From Snuella lapsa (GTDB lineage: Bacteria > Bacteroidota > Bacteroidia > Flavobacteriales > Flavobacteriaceae): a DNA stretch of 64,000 bases. Shown in pieces: positions 7,642 through 16,526 of this stretch (the stretch's first letter is position 1; each line of letters starts with the position of its first letter). The notes under the pieces were generated by a model. That model was not told where the DNA came from. It saw only the letters and a list, made by a program, of their open reading frames with translations, and made no database searches. The stretch lies in contig NZ_BAABCY010000053.1 of NCBI RefSeq assembly GCF_039539345.1, forward strand, positions 1 to 64,000, given 5' to 3'. Position numbers and translations under genes: made by a program.

Positions 7642-9012
7642 TTGCCCAGTATAGGTTCTTTTTCGTCTCCCAGAGTAGCCGATTTGAATAATGACAATAT
7701 TGGGGATATCATACTTGGTACAGGTAGGGAGGAATTTCATGCATGCGATTCTGCAGTAGTTGCACTTGATGGAAAAACGGGCAAGATGCTTTGGAAAGTT
7801 TCTGCTAAAGATCAAATATTTGGATCGGCAACCCTCAAGGATATTACTGGCGACGGTGTTCCAGATGTTTTTATTAATGGACGATCCGCTGAGTTAATTG
7901 CCATTGATGGAAAATTGGGAGAAGTCATTTGGCGGTTTGCCGTACCCGAGGGAGAGAAAAAAGAATGGTTCAACTTTTACAACCCACAATTTATACCAGA
8001 TCAGAATCAGGATGGAAGAGATGATATTTTGGTTTCTAACGGTGGCGATGTACTGGCAAAGCCTTACGATTCTAATAGAGCCGTTGGACATTTGGTAATT
8101 TTAAATGGTCAGAATGGTAAGGTAATATCAAGAGCGCCAATGCCAGATGGCAAAGAGACCTATATGTCTGTGGCCGTATTACCCGATAAGCCACTCACGT
8201 TTAAGAATGTGATATTTGGTACCGGCGGAGAAACTTTGGGTGGGAATCTTTTTGTTACTTCGATTTCTGAAATAAAGTCCGGAGATTTATCTCGGGCTGT
8301 GAAGCTTGATAGCAGTACTACAAATGGCTTTGTAGGACCGCCAGCATGGGTCGACATAAATGATGATGGTATTCATGATATTGTTGCCAATGCCGCCGAT
8401 GGTAGGTTGTTGGCTTTCGATGGCAAAACCCATCGGTCTATTTGGAAGGTTGAAGTTTCTGGAACCGAGGCCTATAGCTCAGTAGCAATCGGACATTTTA
8501 ACAAGGATAAGATTCCTGACTTTTTTGTTTCTTACGGACAGGGATCCTGGCCTGATTTTGAATGGTCCAAACAGGTTATGGTAAACGGAAGTAACGGAAA
8601 AATAGAATTCGAAGACACACTGGGGTTTTATCAAATGAGTTCAGCAGTTGTCGCCGATTTGAATAGTGATGGACAAGATGATGTTTTAATGCCTATAAAC
8701 TATGTGGTTCGTAATGAATTTCATATGAAGTTTTTTCATAATAATATAATGGCTATTGGGTTCTCGGAAAATGTAGCTGTCGAGTTAGATCTTCACAACG
8801 AGGGGAGCAATATTTCATCAACGCCATGGATTGGAGATCTTGACAATAATGGTTATCTGGATATAGTTTATATTCATGGAACCAATGTAAAAGAAACCTA
8901 TACTTTTGACGGACTGCGTGTTAACAGAATTGACACGACCTTTCCTGTTAGTAGTGAAATTAAATGGGGATCATACATGGGAAGTTATTATAATGGCGTT
9001 TTTAATAAATAA
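7642..9012 (+). CDS. FG-GAP/PQQ-type beta-propeller protein, 5' end frameshifted
   Basis: The open frame encodes repeated propeller blades with calcium-type loops: PRVADLNNDNIGDIILGTG, DITGDGVPDVFINGR, PDQNQDGRDDILVSNGG, DINDDGIHDIVANA, DLNSDGQDDVLMP and DLDNNGYLDIVYIHG. They alternate with PQQ-like blades such as ALDGKTGKMLWKVSA and AIDGKLGEVIWRFAV. Such proteins are normally exported. The 7642 TTG start lacks a signal peptide, which is found one frame away at 7545-7610. Without the frameshift the protein would be about 488 residues. There is no C-terminal sorting domain and the function is unknown. Confidence 0.75.
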   Translation: MPSIGSFSSPRVADLNNDNIGDIILGTGREEFHACDSAVVALDGKTGKMLWKVSAKDQIFGSATLKDITGDGVPDVFINGRSAELIAIDGKLGEVIWRFAVPEGEKKEWFNFYNPQFIPDQNQDGRDDILVSNGGDVLAKPYDSNRAVGHLVILNGQNGKVISRAPMPDGKETYMSVAVLPDKPLTFKNVIFGTGGETLGGNLFVTSISEIKSGDLSRAVKLDSSTTNGFVGPPAWVDINDDGIHDIVANAADGRLLAFDGKTHRSIWKVEVSGTEAYSSVAIGHFNKDKIPDFFVSYGQGSWPDFEWSKQVMVNGSNGKIEFEDTLGFYQMSSAVVADLNSDGQDDVLMPINYVVRNEFHMKFFHNNIMAIGFSENVAVELDLHNEGSNISSTPWIGDLDNNGYLDIVYIHGTNVKETYTFDGLRVNRIDTTFPVSSEIKWGSYMGSYYNGVFNK

Positions 9013-9102
9013 TCTTAAGATTACCCCAGAAATAGTTGCGCCTTAAAAAGTACAATATCAAAAATCTACAATCGTAATTTCAAATAATAAATGATATAAG
9101 CA

Positions 9103-9110
9103 TATCTTTG
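9103..9110 (+). promoter_or_regulatory. TAnnTTTG -7 element before the RluB-like gene
   Basis: TATCTTTG is an exact consensus match 16 nt upstream of the ATG at 9127. No TTG lies at the -33 spacing. Confidence 0.5.
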
Positions 9111-9126
9111 CATAAAAATATTAATC

Positions 9127-9999
9127 ATGAGTAGGCAACAAGGGAGGAACGGAAAAGGAAAACCATCAGGACGAGGAAGTAACAACTCGCGTGCTAAAAG
9201 TTACGCAAGGGGTAATGCGCCTGTAAAAAAGCAAGTTGGAGGATCAAGATCAGGAATTTCATCAAATGGAACCTCTGCCAATAAAGCTAATTCAGGAGAG
9301 ATTAGGCTCAATAAATATGTTGCGAATTCTGGGATTTGTTCACGTCGTGAAGCCGATACGTATATTGCTATGGGCTTGGTTACCGTTAATGGTAAAGTGG
9401 TAACGGAGATGGGATATAAGGTAAAGTTAGAAGATGAAGTACGTTATGACGGTGCGCGCGTTAACCCAGAGAAGAAGGCTTATGTTTTGCTTAATAAACC
9501 AAAAGGATTTGCAACAACTACAAGTGAAGGGAAAGGCCGTACGGTAATGGATCTGGTTGCCAATGCAACAAACTCCCGTATTAAGCCTATTGGACGATTG
9601 GGAAGAAACTCTAAAGGATTGTTGTTGTTTACTAACGATGAAACTATCATAGAAAAATTTACCAATTCAAAACGAGGCGTTTCCCGTTTATTCCATATTG
9701 AGTTGGATAAAAACTTAAAGCATGAAGATTTAAAGAAAATTGAAAATGGGTTTAAAGTAGATGATAGGCTTGTAACAGTTGAGGAGGTAAGCTATATAGA
9801 TGGTGCGTCAAAGAAAGAGATAGGTTTAAAGATCAAGAATACAGGTAATGGTATTATCCGTACTATTTTTGAACATTTAAGATACGATATTGTAAGTCTT
9901 GATTGTGTGGCCATTGGATCGCTTACCAAAAAAGATATTCCACGAGGACACTGGAAACACTTGACCGAGCAGGAGGTCAACGGCCTCAAAATGCTTTAA
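9127..9999 (+). CDS. RsuA/RluB-family pseudouridine synthase homologue with mutated active site
   Basis: A 290-residue protein with a basic, disordered N-terminus (about 1-58), an S4 RNA-binding domain (IRLNKYVANSGICSRREAD onward) and a pseudouridine synthase fold (YVLLNKPKGFATTT). The family's catalytic motif GRLDxxTxGLLL should supply the nucleophilic Asp. Here it reads GRLGRNSKGLLLFTND, with GGA (Gly) where GAT/GAC is expected. The late NR-x-VRR region reads NGIIRTIFEHL and LDRV reads LDCV. RNA binding may persist while catalysis is probably lost. Gene order beside the polyamine operon is that of the ordinary flavobacterial enzyme. Confidence 0.8.
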   Translation: MSRQQGRNGKGKPSGRGSNNSRAKSYARGNAPVKKQVGGSRSGISSNGTSANKANSGEIRLNKYVANSGICSRREADTYIAMGLVTVNGKVVTEMGYKVKLEDEVRYDGARVNPEKKAYVLLNKPKGFATTTSEGKGRTVMDLVANATNSRIKPIGRLGRNSKGLLLFTNDETIIEKFTNSKRGVSRLFHIELDKNLKHEDLKKIENGFKVDDRLVTVEEVSYIDGASKKEIGLKIKNTGNGIIRTIFEHLRYDIVSLDCVAIGSLTKKDIPRGHWKHLTEQEVNGLKML

Positions 10000-10405
10000 G
10001 GTTAGCCGTTTGGTTGCGAAAATGTTGTATTCCTGCACGTTTGCGGAGTTTTTTGTAGTTAATTTAAGATACTTCAAAAAAATAACTTAAAAAAAAACTC
10101 AAAAATCTTTGAAATTAAAATTTTTGTATTTCATTTGTATCAGCATTTAGCTGAACATTATGAAAAGTGTTTTTATGTTCGGGCTTTTGGGGATTAGGAA
10201 GTCAAATTCAAAAGCAGCTTTTAGATTAAGTAACCGAATTTTAGAGCTAACTTCCGTTAATACAATTTATTGCAGTCAGCATATATATGGTTTTGTACCT
10301 ACTACACAAAACCAAATCCAGATTTGATACCTGTTCATTATTGTTTGTATTAAAACATACATCCCTGTTTTTCTATTTAAATAATTTATATTTCTAAAAA
10401 TAATA
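10000..10405. other. 406-bp non-coding leader of the polyamine operon
   Basis: No credible ORF or RNA gene is visible. It contains an A-rich stretch (about 10075-10125), a GGTTTTGT/ACAAAACC hairpin at 10289-10313, and AT-rich sequence up to the ATG at 10406. The length is compatible with a long 5' UTR or an unrecognised small RNA. Confidence 0.4.
10289..10313. other. 8-bp hairpin in the polyamine operon leader
   Basis: GGTTTTGT (10289-10296) and ACAAAACC (10306-10313) are exact complements around a 9-nt loop, 92 nt before the arginine decarboxylase ATG. No T-run follows, so a leader element is as likely as a terminator. Confidence 0.35.
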
Positions 10406-11803
10406 ATGAATACTAAATACATTGATTTAATCAATCAGACTTTCGATTTTCCGCAACCGGAGTTTAAATTGGAAGGCAAAGAATTGATGTTCCATGATAT
10501 CGATCTTATGGAGTTGGTCGAAGCTTATGGGGCTCCTTTAAAGTTTACTTATTTACCTCAAATATCCAACAACATACAACGGGCAAAAGGGTGGTTTGAT
10601 AGCGCTTTAAAGAATAACGCTTATAAAGGGAATTACAATTATTGTTATTGTACAAAAAGTTCTCATTTTAAACATGTGTTACATGAAGCTTTAAAGAACG
10701 ATATTCATATTGAAACATCCTCGGCTTTTGATATTGATATTGTGGAAAACTTAAAAAAAGAAGGAAAAATAACTGACGATACTTACGTTATTAGTAATGG
10801 TTTTAAACGGGCACAGTATGTGACTAACATTGCGCGTTTAATTAACAACGGTCATAACAATTGCATTCCAATCATTGATAATTATGAAGAAATCGATTTG
10901 TTGTCTCAAGAAATTAAAGGTAATTATAATATAGGTATCCGTATTGCTTCAGAAGAAGAGCCTAAGTTCGAGTTTTATACATCGCGATTAGGTATTGGTT
11001 ATAAAAATATAGTGCCTTTCTATAAAAATCAGATCAAGGACAATAAAAAAGTGACACTTAAAATGTTGCACTTTTTTATTAATACGGGTATTAGGGATAA
11101 TGCCTACTATTGGAATGAATTGTCCAAGTGTCTAAAGGTTTATACCAATCTAAAGAAAATATGCCCTTCATTGGATAGTTTAAATATAGGTGGTGGATTT
11201 CCCATTAAAAATTCGTTGGCTTTCGAATTCGATTACGAGTATATGGTCGATGAGATCATTAATCAAATAAAACTGGCTTGTGAAGAAGAGGAAGTAGATG
11301 TTCCAAATATTTTTACAGAGTTTGGTAGTTTTACAGTAGGTGAAAGTGGCGGTGCCATTTACGAGGTATTATACCAAAAACAACAGAACGATCGCGAAAA
11401 ATGGAATATGATTAACTCGTCGTTTATTACAACATTGCCAGACACATGGGCTATCAATAAGCGCTTTGTTATGTTGCCCGTAAATAGATGGCATGATACT
11501 TACGAGCGTGTTTTGCTTGGCGGTTTGACTTGCGACAGCGACGATTATTACAATAGCGAACAGCACATGAATGCTGTTTATTTGCCTAAGTATAATAAAG
11601 ATAAACCCTTATATATAGGTTTCTTTAATGTGGGAGCCTATCAGGAAACTATTGGAGGTTTTGGAGGGCTTCAACACTGTTTAATACCATCTCCTAAGCA
11701 TATCCTGATAGATAGGGATGCCGATGGTAATATCACAACAAAATTATTTAGTGAACAACAAAAAAGTGAAGACTTACTTAAAATTTTAGGTTATGCAAAC
11801 TAA
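10406..11803 (+). CDS. speA: Biosynthetic arginine decarboxylase (fold-III PLP enzyme)
   Basis: A 465-residue alanine-racemase-fold decarboxylase that makes agmatine from arginine. The PLP barrel strand YCYCTKSSHFKHVL carries the expected Lys, with HIETSSAFDIDIV, LHFFINTGIRD, LNIGGGFPIKNS and IFTEFGSFTVGESGG further on. It is shorter than the E. coli SpeA (over 600 residues), as is usual in Bacteroidota. Its 3' end overlaps the agmatinase gene by 11 nt, so agmatine made here is probably hydrolysed to putrescine by the next product. Diaminopimelate or ornithine decarboxylase is less likely given that neighbour. Confidence 0.85.
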   Translation: MNTKYIDLINQTFDFPQPEFKLEGKELMFHDIDLMELVEAYGAPLKFTYLPQISNNIQRAKGWFDSALKNNAYKGNYNYCYCTKSSHFKHVLHEALKNDIHIETSSAFDIDIVENLKKEGKITDDTYVISNGFKRAQYVTNIARLINNGHNNCIPIIDNYEEIDLLSQEIKGNYNIGIRIASEEEPKFEFYTSRLGIGYKNIVPFYKNQIKDNKKVTLKMLHFFINTGIRDNAYYWNELSKCLKVYTNLKKICPSLDSLNIGGGFPIKNSLAFEFDYEYMVDEIINQIKLACEEEEVDVPNIFTEFGSFTVGESGGAIYEVLYQKQQNDREKWNMINSSFITTLPDTWAINKRFVMLPVNRWHDTYERVLLGGLTCDSDDYYNSEQHMNAVYLPKYNKDKPLYIGFFNVGAYQETIGGFGGLQHCLIPSPKHILIDRDADGNITTKLFSEQQKSEDLLKILGYAN

Positions 11804-12731
11804 AACATATGCTGGGATACCAGAAGAATTTGCAAAATTAGAGCAAGCAAAAATAGTTCTAATACCCGTACCTTATGATGGTACAAGTACATGGCAAAAA
11901 GGAGCTGATAAAGGGCCTGAAGCCTTTTTAAATGCTTCAGAGAATATGGAGCTTTACGATATCGAAACCGATACGGAAGTATACCAGCAGGGCGTTTTTT
12001 TAGCGGAACCTGTTACAGAAAATGCATCACCAGAAACAATGGTGCAAGCGGTTCATGAAGTGACTAAAAAGTATATTAAAAAGAATAAGTTTGTTACCAT
12101 TTTTGGAGGAGAGCATTCGGTTTCTATAGGAACCATACGTGCGTTTAACGAAACTTTTAACAACTTAACAGTGTTGCATATCGATGCACATGCCGATTTA
12201 CGAAAAACCTACGAAGGTTCTACCTGTAACCATGCCTGTGCTGTATATGAAGCAAGTCAAACAACCAATTTAATTCAGGTAGGGATTCGTTCCATGGATG
12301 TGAAAGAAAAAACCGTTATGGATCAAGAGAAAACCTATTTTGCTCATGAGATGGCGATAGATGATTCCTGGATGGATTCGGCAATAGATCAAATGACCGA
12401 TAATGTATTTATTACATTCGATCTGGATGCCTTAGATCCTTCTATTATGCCATCTACAGGAACACCTGAGCCGGGAGGGTTGTTTTGGTATGAGACCTTA
12501 GACTTTTTAAAACAGGTGTTTGCCGAAAAGAATGTGGTTGGTTTCGATATAGTTGAATTGTGCCCTAATGACAAGGAGAAATCTTCAGATTTTTTAGCAG
12601 CCAAGTTGTATTATAAAATGCTTAGTTATAAATTTATGAACGAAGCTATCGACGAAGATTACGATAATACCTATAGCAAAGCAGAACAAAAAAATAACGT
12701 TTCAAAATTCAGTGATAACGATGAGTACTAA
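11793..12731 (+). CDS. speB: Agmatinase (ureohydrolase family)
   Basis: A 312-residue Mn-dependent ureohydrolase that converts agmatine to putrescine and urea. The metal-binding motifs are intact: GGEHSVSIG, HIDAHADLRKTYEGS, and FDLDALDPSIMPSTGTPEPGG. The start lies inside the arginine decarboxylase gene (11-nt overlap) and the 3' end overlaps the deoxyhypusine-synthase-like gene by the same amount, so the three are likely translationally coupled. The C-terminal tail (EDYDNTYSKAEQKNNVSK) is a short polar extension. Confidence 0.9.
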   Translation: MQTKTYAGIPEEFAKLEQAKIVLIPVPYDGTSTWQKGADKGPEAFLNASENMELYDIETDTEVYQQGVFLAEPVTENASPETMVQAVHEVTKKYIKKNKFVTIFGGEHSVSIGTIRAFNETFNNLTVLHIDAHADLRKTYEGSTCNHACAVYEASQTTNLIQVGIRSMDVKEKTVMDQEKTYFAHEMAIDDSWMDSAIDQMTDNVFITFDLDALDPSIMPSTGTPEPGGLFWYETLDFLKQVFAEKNVVGFDIVELCPNDKEKSSDFLAAKLYYKMLSYKFMNEAIDEDYDNTYSKAEQKNNVSKFSDNDEY

Positions 12732-13695
12732 AGGACCTATTTCAAATTTTATAGAACATCATTACCTGCACTTCAATGCTGCGGCATTGGTAGATGCTGC
12801 AAAAGGCTATGAGGATCAGTTGCATGCTGGTGCAAAAATGTTGGTGTCTTTAGCAGGAGCAATGAGTACGGCTGAGCTAGGTAAGAGTTTTGCAGAAATG
12901 ATACGTCAGGATAAAGTACAAATCATATCCTGTACAGGTGCTAATCTTGAGGAAGATATTATGAATTTAGTGGCACACTCACACTACAAAAGAGTGCCAA
13001 ATTATCGTGATTTGACCCCTCAAGAAGAGTGGAATTTATTAGAGAAAGGCCTTAATAGGGTAACCGATACCTGTATTCCTGAGGAAGAAGCCTTTAGGAG
13101 ATTGCAAAAGCACATTTTTGAAATTTGGAAAGATGCCGAAGCTAAGGGAGAACGCTATTTCCCGCATGAATATATGTATAAAATGTTGTTGTCTGGAGTG
13201 CTGGAAGAATACTATGAAATCGATTTGAAAGACTCATGGATGTTTGCTGCAGCCGAAAAAAACTTACCTATAGTGGTTCCAGGATGGGAAGACAGTACTA
13301 TGGGGAACATTTTTGCAAGTTATGTGCTTAAAGGCGAATTAAAGGCTAGTACCATGAAATCGGGTATCGAGTATATGACCTTTTTAGCCGACTGGTATAC
13401 CGAAAATTCAGAAAGGGGTATTGGATTCTTTCAAATAGGAGGCGGTATTGCTGGCGATTTTCCTATTTGTGTAGTCCCTATGCTATATCAGGATATGGAA
13501 CGTGTGGATACCCCGTTCTGGAGTTATTTTTGTCAGATTAGTGATTCGACTACCAGTTATGGTTCCTATTCCGGAGCAGTTCCTAACGAAAAAATAACCT
13601 GGGGTAAATTAGATATTGATACTCCAAAATTTATTGTTGAAAGTGATGCGACTATCGTTGCGCCTTTAATATTTGCTTATATCTTAGGCATGTGA
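12721..13695 (+). CDS. Deoxyhypusine synthase-like protein
   Basis: Deoxyhypusine synthase fold: LVSLAGAMSTAELGKSFAEM, SCTGANLEEDIMNLVAHSHY, VVPGWEDSTMGN, FFQIGGGIAGDFPICVVP and the C-terminal ITWGKLDIDTPKFIVESDAT. The Lys in WGK corresponds to the enzyme-intermediate Lys of eukaryotic DHS. Bacteria have no eIF5A of the archaeal/eukaryotic type, and some bacterial relatives are homospermidine synthases, so a polyamine aminobutyl transfer is the best inference. The start is ATG 12721 (325 residues, 11-nt overlap with agmatinase); a GTG at 12712 is an alternative. Confidence 0.85.
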   Translation: MSTKGPISNFIEHHYLHFNAAALVDAAKGYEDQLHAGAKMLVSLAGAMSTAELGKSFAEMIRQDKVQIISCTGANLEEDIMNLVAHSHYKRVPNYRDLTPQEEWNLLEKGLNRVTDTCIPEEEAFRRLQKHIFEIWKDAEAKGERYFPHEYMYKMLLSGVLEEYYEIDLKDSWMFAAAEKNLPIVVPGWEDSTMGNIFASYVLKGELKASTMKSGIEYMTFLADWYTENSERGIGFFQIGGGIAGDFPICVVPMLYQDMERVDTPFWSYFCQISDSTTSYGSYSGAVPNEKITWGKLDIDTPKFIVESDATIVAPLIFAYILGM

Positions 13696-13722
13696 TTTTT
13701 AAACAGCATTCAAACCAAACAA

Positions 13723-14040
13723 ATGAAAAACAGAGACAGCCATTTAAAAAGAGTCATTGTAGATTTTAAAAAACTAACACCAGAGATTTTAGCGTTACTT
13801 GTTGAAAAATATCCCGATGGATACGATGAAGATCAAATTATCTCATTTAGAAATGCCAGTAATGAAATTATTGAAGCTGTAGAAGTATCGACCAGTGACA
13901 CCAAGTATCTTGTTAAAGTGAGTAAGAAACTGGCTATGACCATGGAGAATTACGATGAGGATGATTACGAAGACTATGAAGGGAACGATTCCGATGCGAT
14001 TCAAGAACCTGATTTGTCTAATGAGGAGGATTCAGATTAA
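13723..14040 (+). CDS. Small acidic conserved protein, last gene of the polyamine operon
   Basis: A 105-residue protein with a mixed alpha/beta N-terminal half (LKRVIVDFKKLTPEILALLV, YPDGYDEDQIISFRN) and a strongly acidic tail rich in D, E and Y (YDEDDYEDYEGNDSD). It lies 27 nt after the deoxyhypusine-synthase-like gene and is probably cotranscribed. I recognise no catalytic motif. An acidic tail of this kind is compatible with binding a basic partner or polyamines, but that is speculation. Confidence 0.65.
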   Translation: MKNRDSHLKRVIVDFKKLTPEILALLVEKYPDGYDEDQIISFRNASNEIIEAVEVSTSDTKYLVKVSKKLAMTMENYDEDDYEDYEGNDSDAIQEPDLSNEEDSD

Positions 14041-14145
14041 ATACTATAATTCCAATAAGCATATGTTGAGGTAGATACTTTTAAAATCACCGCGATACAT
14101 CCGGGCTATCACAAGTCAAAATTCAAATGTTTTTCCCTATAAATG

Positions 14146-14166
14146 CCTCGCGGCAAATCCGCGAGG
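14146..14166 (+). terminator. GC-rich hairpin ending the polyamine operon
   Basis: CCTCGCGG (14146-14153) and CCGCGAGG (14159-14166) form a perfect 8-bp stem with a CAAAT loop. It stands out in an AT-rich region and is followed by TGGTTTATT. Terminator function is inferred from its place 106 nt after the last operon stop. Confidence 0.6.
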
Positions 14167-14215
14167 TGGTTTATTAAAATGTGGTTGATAAAGAGAACTA
14201 CTAAATAATTAAGCT

Positions 14216-14995
14216 ATGTATACTGCTTTTGCTTATCAGGTTGCTAGTACTATTAACATAAAAGAGATAAAACAACAATCAAAATGGTTATTGTTGTTTC
14301 AGGATAGTGACGAACTGTACTATTCAAGTGCTCCCAATAAATTTATTTACATATTTCATTATGGCATGGTCAGCTTTTTTAACCTTACCAAAAATGAAAT
14401 TGACGAAGCATTGGCCTACATAAAACCGTTTTGTGCTAACTATATTTCAGAGCAGATATCAGAGGAGGTTCAGGTTAATGTTGTTGCAAATACCTTAAAG
14501 GTAGAATTTGATAAGATTATTTTACCTAGTATTAGTGAGGAAATGATACGGCTTGTGATGCTAAATGCGTCGCAATCGGTAGCGTTAAACCTGTATTCAG
14601 AAATTACCGAGCAACTGTTAACCGAAACCAATCAGCATACTTTGTATCTGGAGAAGAAAGGGCGTCTGGATATTTCGGGATATAAATTAAAGCGGTTTAT
14701 AGGTAAGGTTTTAAACATAAAGAATAAGATATCGGAAAACCTATATATTTTTGATTCCCCCGATATTGTTTGGGAAGACGAACAACTTAATAAACTAAAT
14801 AGCGATTTAAAAGCGACTTTCGATCTTAAGGACCGTTACAAATTAATTAGGGACAGGGTTGATATTATTAAAGAAAATCTGGAGCTTTTCAAAGATATAA
14901 TGGACCATAAGGAAAGCAGTCGCCTTGAGTGGATCATTATTATCTTAATTGTAATCGAAGTGATCGATGTGTTTATAACGCGTTTGTTTTTTTAA
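14216..14995 (+). CDS. RMD1/DUF155 family membrane-anchored protein
   Basis: A 259-residue protein of the RMD1/YagE (DUF155) family. An N-terminal soluble part (SAPNKFIYIFHYGMVSFFNL) is followed by FDSPDIVWEDEQLNKLNSDL and the typical DLKDRYKLIRDRVDIIKENLELFKDIMDHKESSRLEW. The C-terminal helix IIIILIVIEVIDVFITRLFF anchors it in the membrane. Yeast relatives act at mitochondria (sporulation, translation); no bacterial function is established. Its 3' end overlaps the convergent glycosyltransferase gene by 51 nt. Confidence 0.85.
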   Translation: MYTAFAYQVASTINIKEIKQQSKWLLLFQDSDELYYSSAPNKFIYIFHYGMVSFFNLTKNEIDEALAYIKPFCANYISEQISEEVQVNVVANTLKVEFDKIILPSISEEMIRLVMLNASQSVALNLYSEITEQLLTETNQHTLYLEKKGRLDISGYKLKRFIGKVLNIKNKISENLYIFDSPDIVWEDEQLNKLNSDLKATFDLKDRYKLIRDRVDIIKENLELFKDIMDHKESSRLEWIIIILIVIEVIDVFITRLFF

Positions 14996-16387
14996 GAACA
15001 CTTCCCAGATAAATACTCCGTAAACAATAACATATTCCAGTCCGATGACCCATAAGTTTTCGGTATTGTTAGCATTGGCATAGGCCAAATAGCTTAAAAT
15101 GATAACAAGGCTCCATACCAATGGGAATTTATAGCCAGTAAATACCGATAGTATTAAAAGCGTTGCAATGTACCAAGGGTGAACTGTTGTAGCTGTAAAG
15201 TAATAAAATGTTAACACAAAAAGCATGGCAGTTAACAAGTCGGTAAAGGTTTTTTGTTTTTTTAAAAAAGCCATAATCAATACAAATATAAGTACTGTAA
15301 TGGCTATTAGTTTTCCAATAATTGCAATTTCATTCCACCCTCTAAAATAATAGCCTATGGCTCTGGCGATATAATAGATGCTCGCGTTAAACTCAAAATT
15401 CTGAAACCATAAACCAACGGTTTGCGCATAGTTATCTATAAATTGCGAAGCATAAAAAGGAGCAAAAAGAAATAATGTTGTTACGCCTATAATGGCATAA
15501 AATACGATTAATTTGAATATGGAAGGAAGGTCCAGCGTAGCAGTTTCACTGGCGTTTACTAGTTTGGAAGATTTGTTGTTTTGAAATCTGTAACGCTTTA
15601 AAAAACATTGGTAAAATAAGGGAAGGAAGATCAAGGGAATGAGTTTTACCGAAACAGATAGTGCAAATACAACACCACCAATTACCCATTTGCCTTTGTG
15701 GATTAAATAGAGGCTCCACACAAGGAAAAAAATCATCACGCCTTCAAAATGAAGGTTTCCACTTAGTTCAATAATAATAAAGGGATTTAATAAATACCAA
15801 AAGATAGTATATGTTGGGATATTGAGATTGTCTAAAAGTTTTTTACCAAAAAATAAAGTACCAAAATCGGCAGCAATAATTAATAAACGCATAACGACAA
15901 CCGACCCTAAAATACTTTTACCAGCAAAGAGTCCGGCAATTACAAAACAAAGCTGATTTATAGGAGGGTAATTGGTAAAATGACTAGCATTAAGTGTTCC
16001 CATACCTTCAAATAATTCTTGAGCTTGAAGAATCGGAAACTCCCCATTACTTATAAATGATTCAACAGTATATAAGTATGGGTTAAAACCTTCTAGAATC
16101 ATACGTCCATCCCAAATAAAGCGATAAAAGTCCTGTGATAAGTTGGGTATTGCTAAAATGAACAACCCCCGAAAACCAAAAGCTAGCCATGTTAGTAATA
16201 ATGTATTATGTCTTAATAGCGTAAGGATTTTATAAAACAAAGCAAACAATGCGGTATAAAGAATAACAAGCTTAGTGTACTCTGTACGAGCCAAATTGTA
16301 TGCAAAAATGACATAACACATAACGCTCACCACAACCAAAATAGGGAGCATTTTGTTTTGCTTAAGAAAAAACATGTTCAAAGCCAT
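14945..16387 (-). CDS. Integral-membrane GT-C glycosyltransferase (mannosyltransferase-like)
   Basis: A 480-residue protein with about 11-12 hydrophobic segments. Its first large loop holds SQDFYRFIWDGRMILEGFNP, the acidic DFYRFIWDG motif typical of polyprenyl-phosphate-dependent GT-C enzymes, then NYPPINQLCF. Such enzymes transfer a sugar from a lipid-phosphate donor on the outer face of the inner membrane. The donor and acceptor cannot be deduced. No glycan genes are adjacent. Its 3' end is antisense to the last 51 nt of the RMD1-family gene. Confidence 0.75.
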   Translation of the reverse strand: MALNMFFLKQNKMLPILVVVSVMCYVIFAYNLARTEYTKLVILYTALFALFYKILTLLRHNTLLLTWLAFGFRGLFILAIPNLSQDFYRFIWDGRMILEGFNPYLYTVESFISNGEFPILQAQELFEGMGTLNASHFTNYPPINQLCFVIAGLFAGKSILGSVVVMRLLIIAADFGTLFFGKKLLDNLNIPTYTIFWYLLNPFIIIELSGNLHFEGVMIFFLVWSLYLIHKGKWVIGGVVFALSVSVKLIPLIFLPLFYQCFLKRYRFQNNKSSKLVNASETATLDLPSIFKLIVFYAIIGVTTLFLFAPFYASQFIDNYAQTVGLWFQNFEFNASIYYIARAIGYYFRGWNEIAIIGKLIAITVLIFVLIMAFLKKQKTFTDLLTAMLFVLTFYYFTATTVHPWYIATLLILSVFTGYKFPLVWSLVIILSYLAYANANNTENLWVIGLEYVIVYGVFIWEVFLKKQTRYKHIDHFDYN

Positions 16388-16526
16388 TATCCAAATATAG
16401 TATTATTTGGTTTTGTGTTTTTTATTGTAGTATAATTTATTAAATAACAAATATTATAGATGATTCGTTATGCTGTAAGCGTTTTTTTGTAAATTTAATT
16501 GTTTTAACTAATTCAAAAACAGTATT

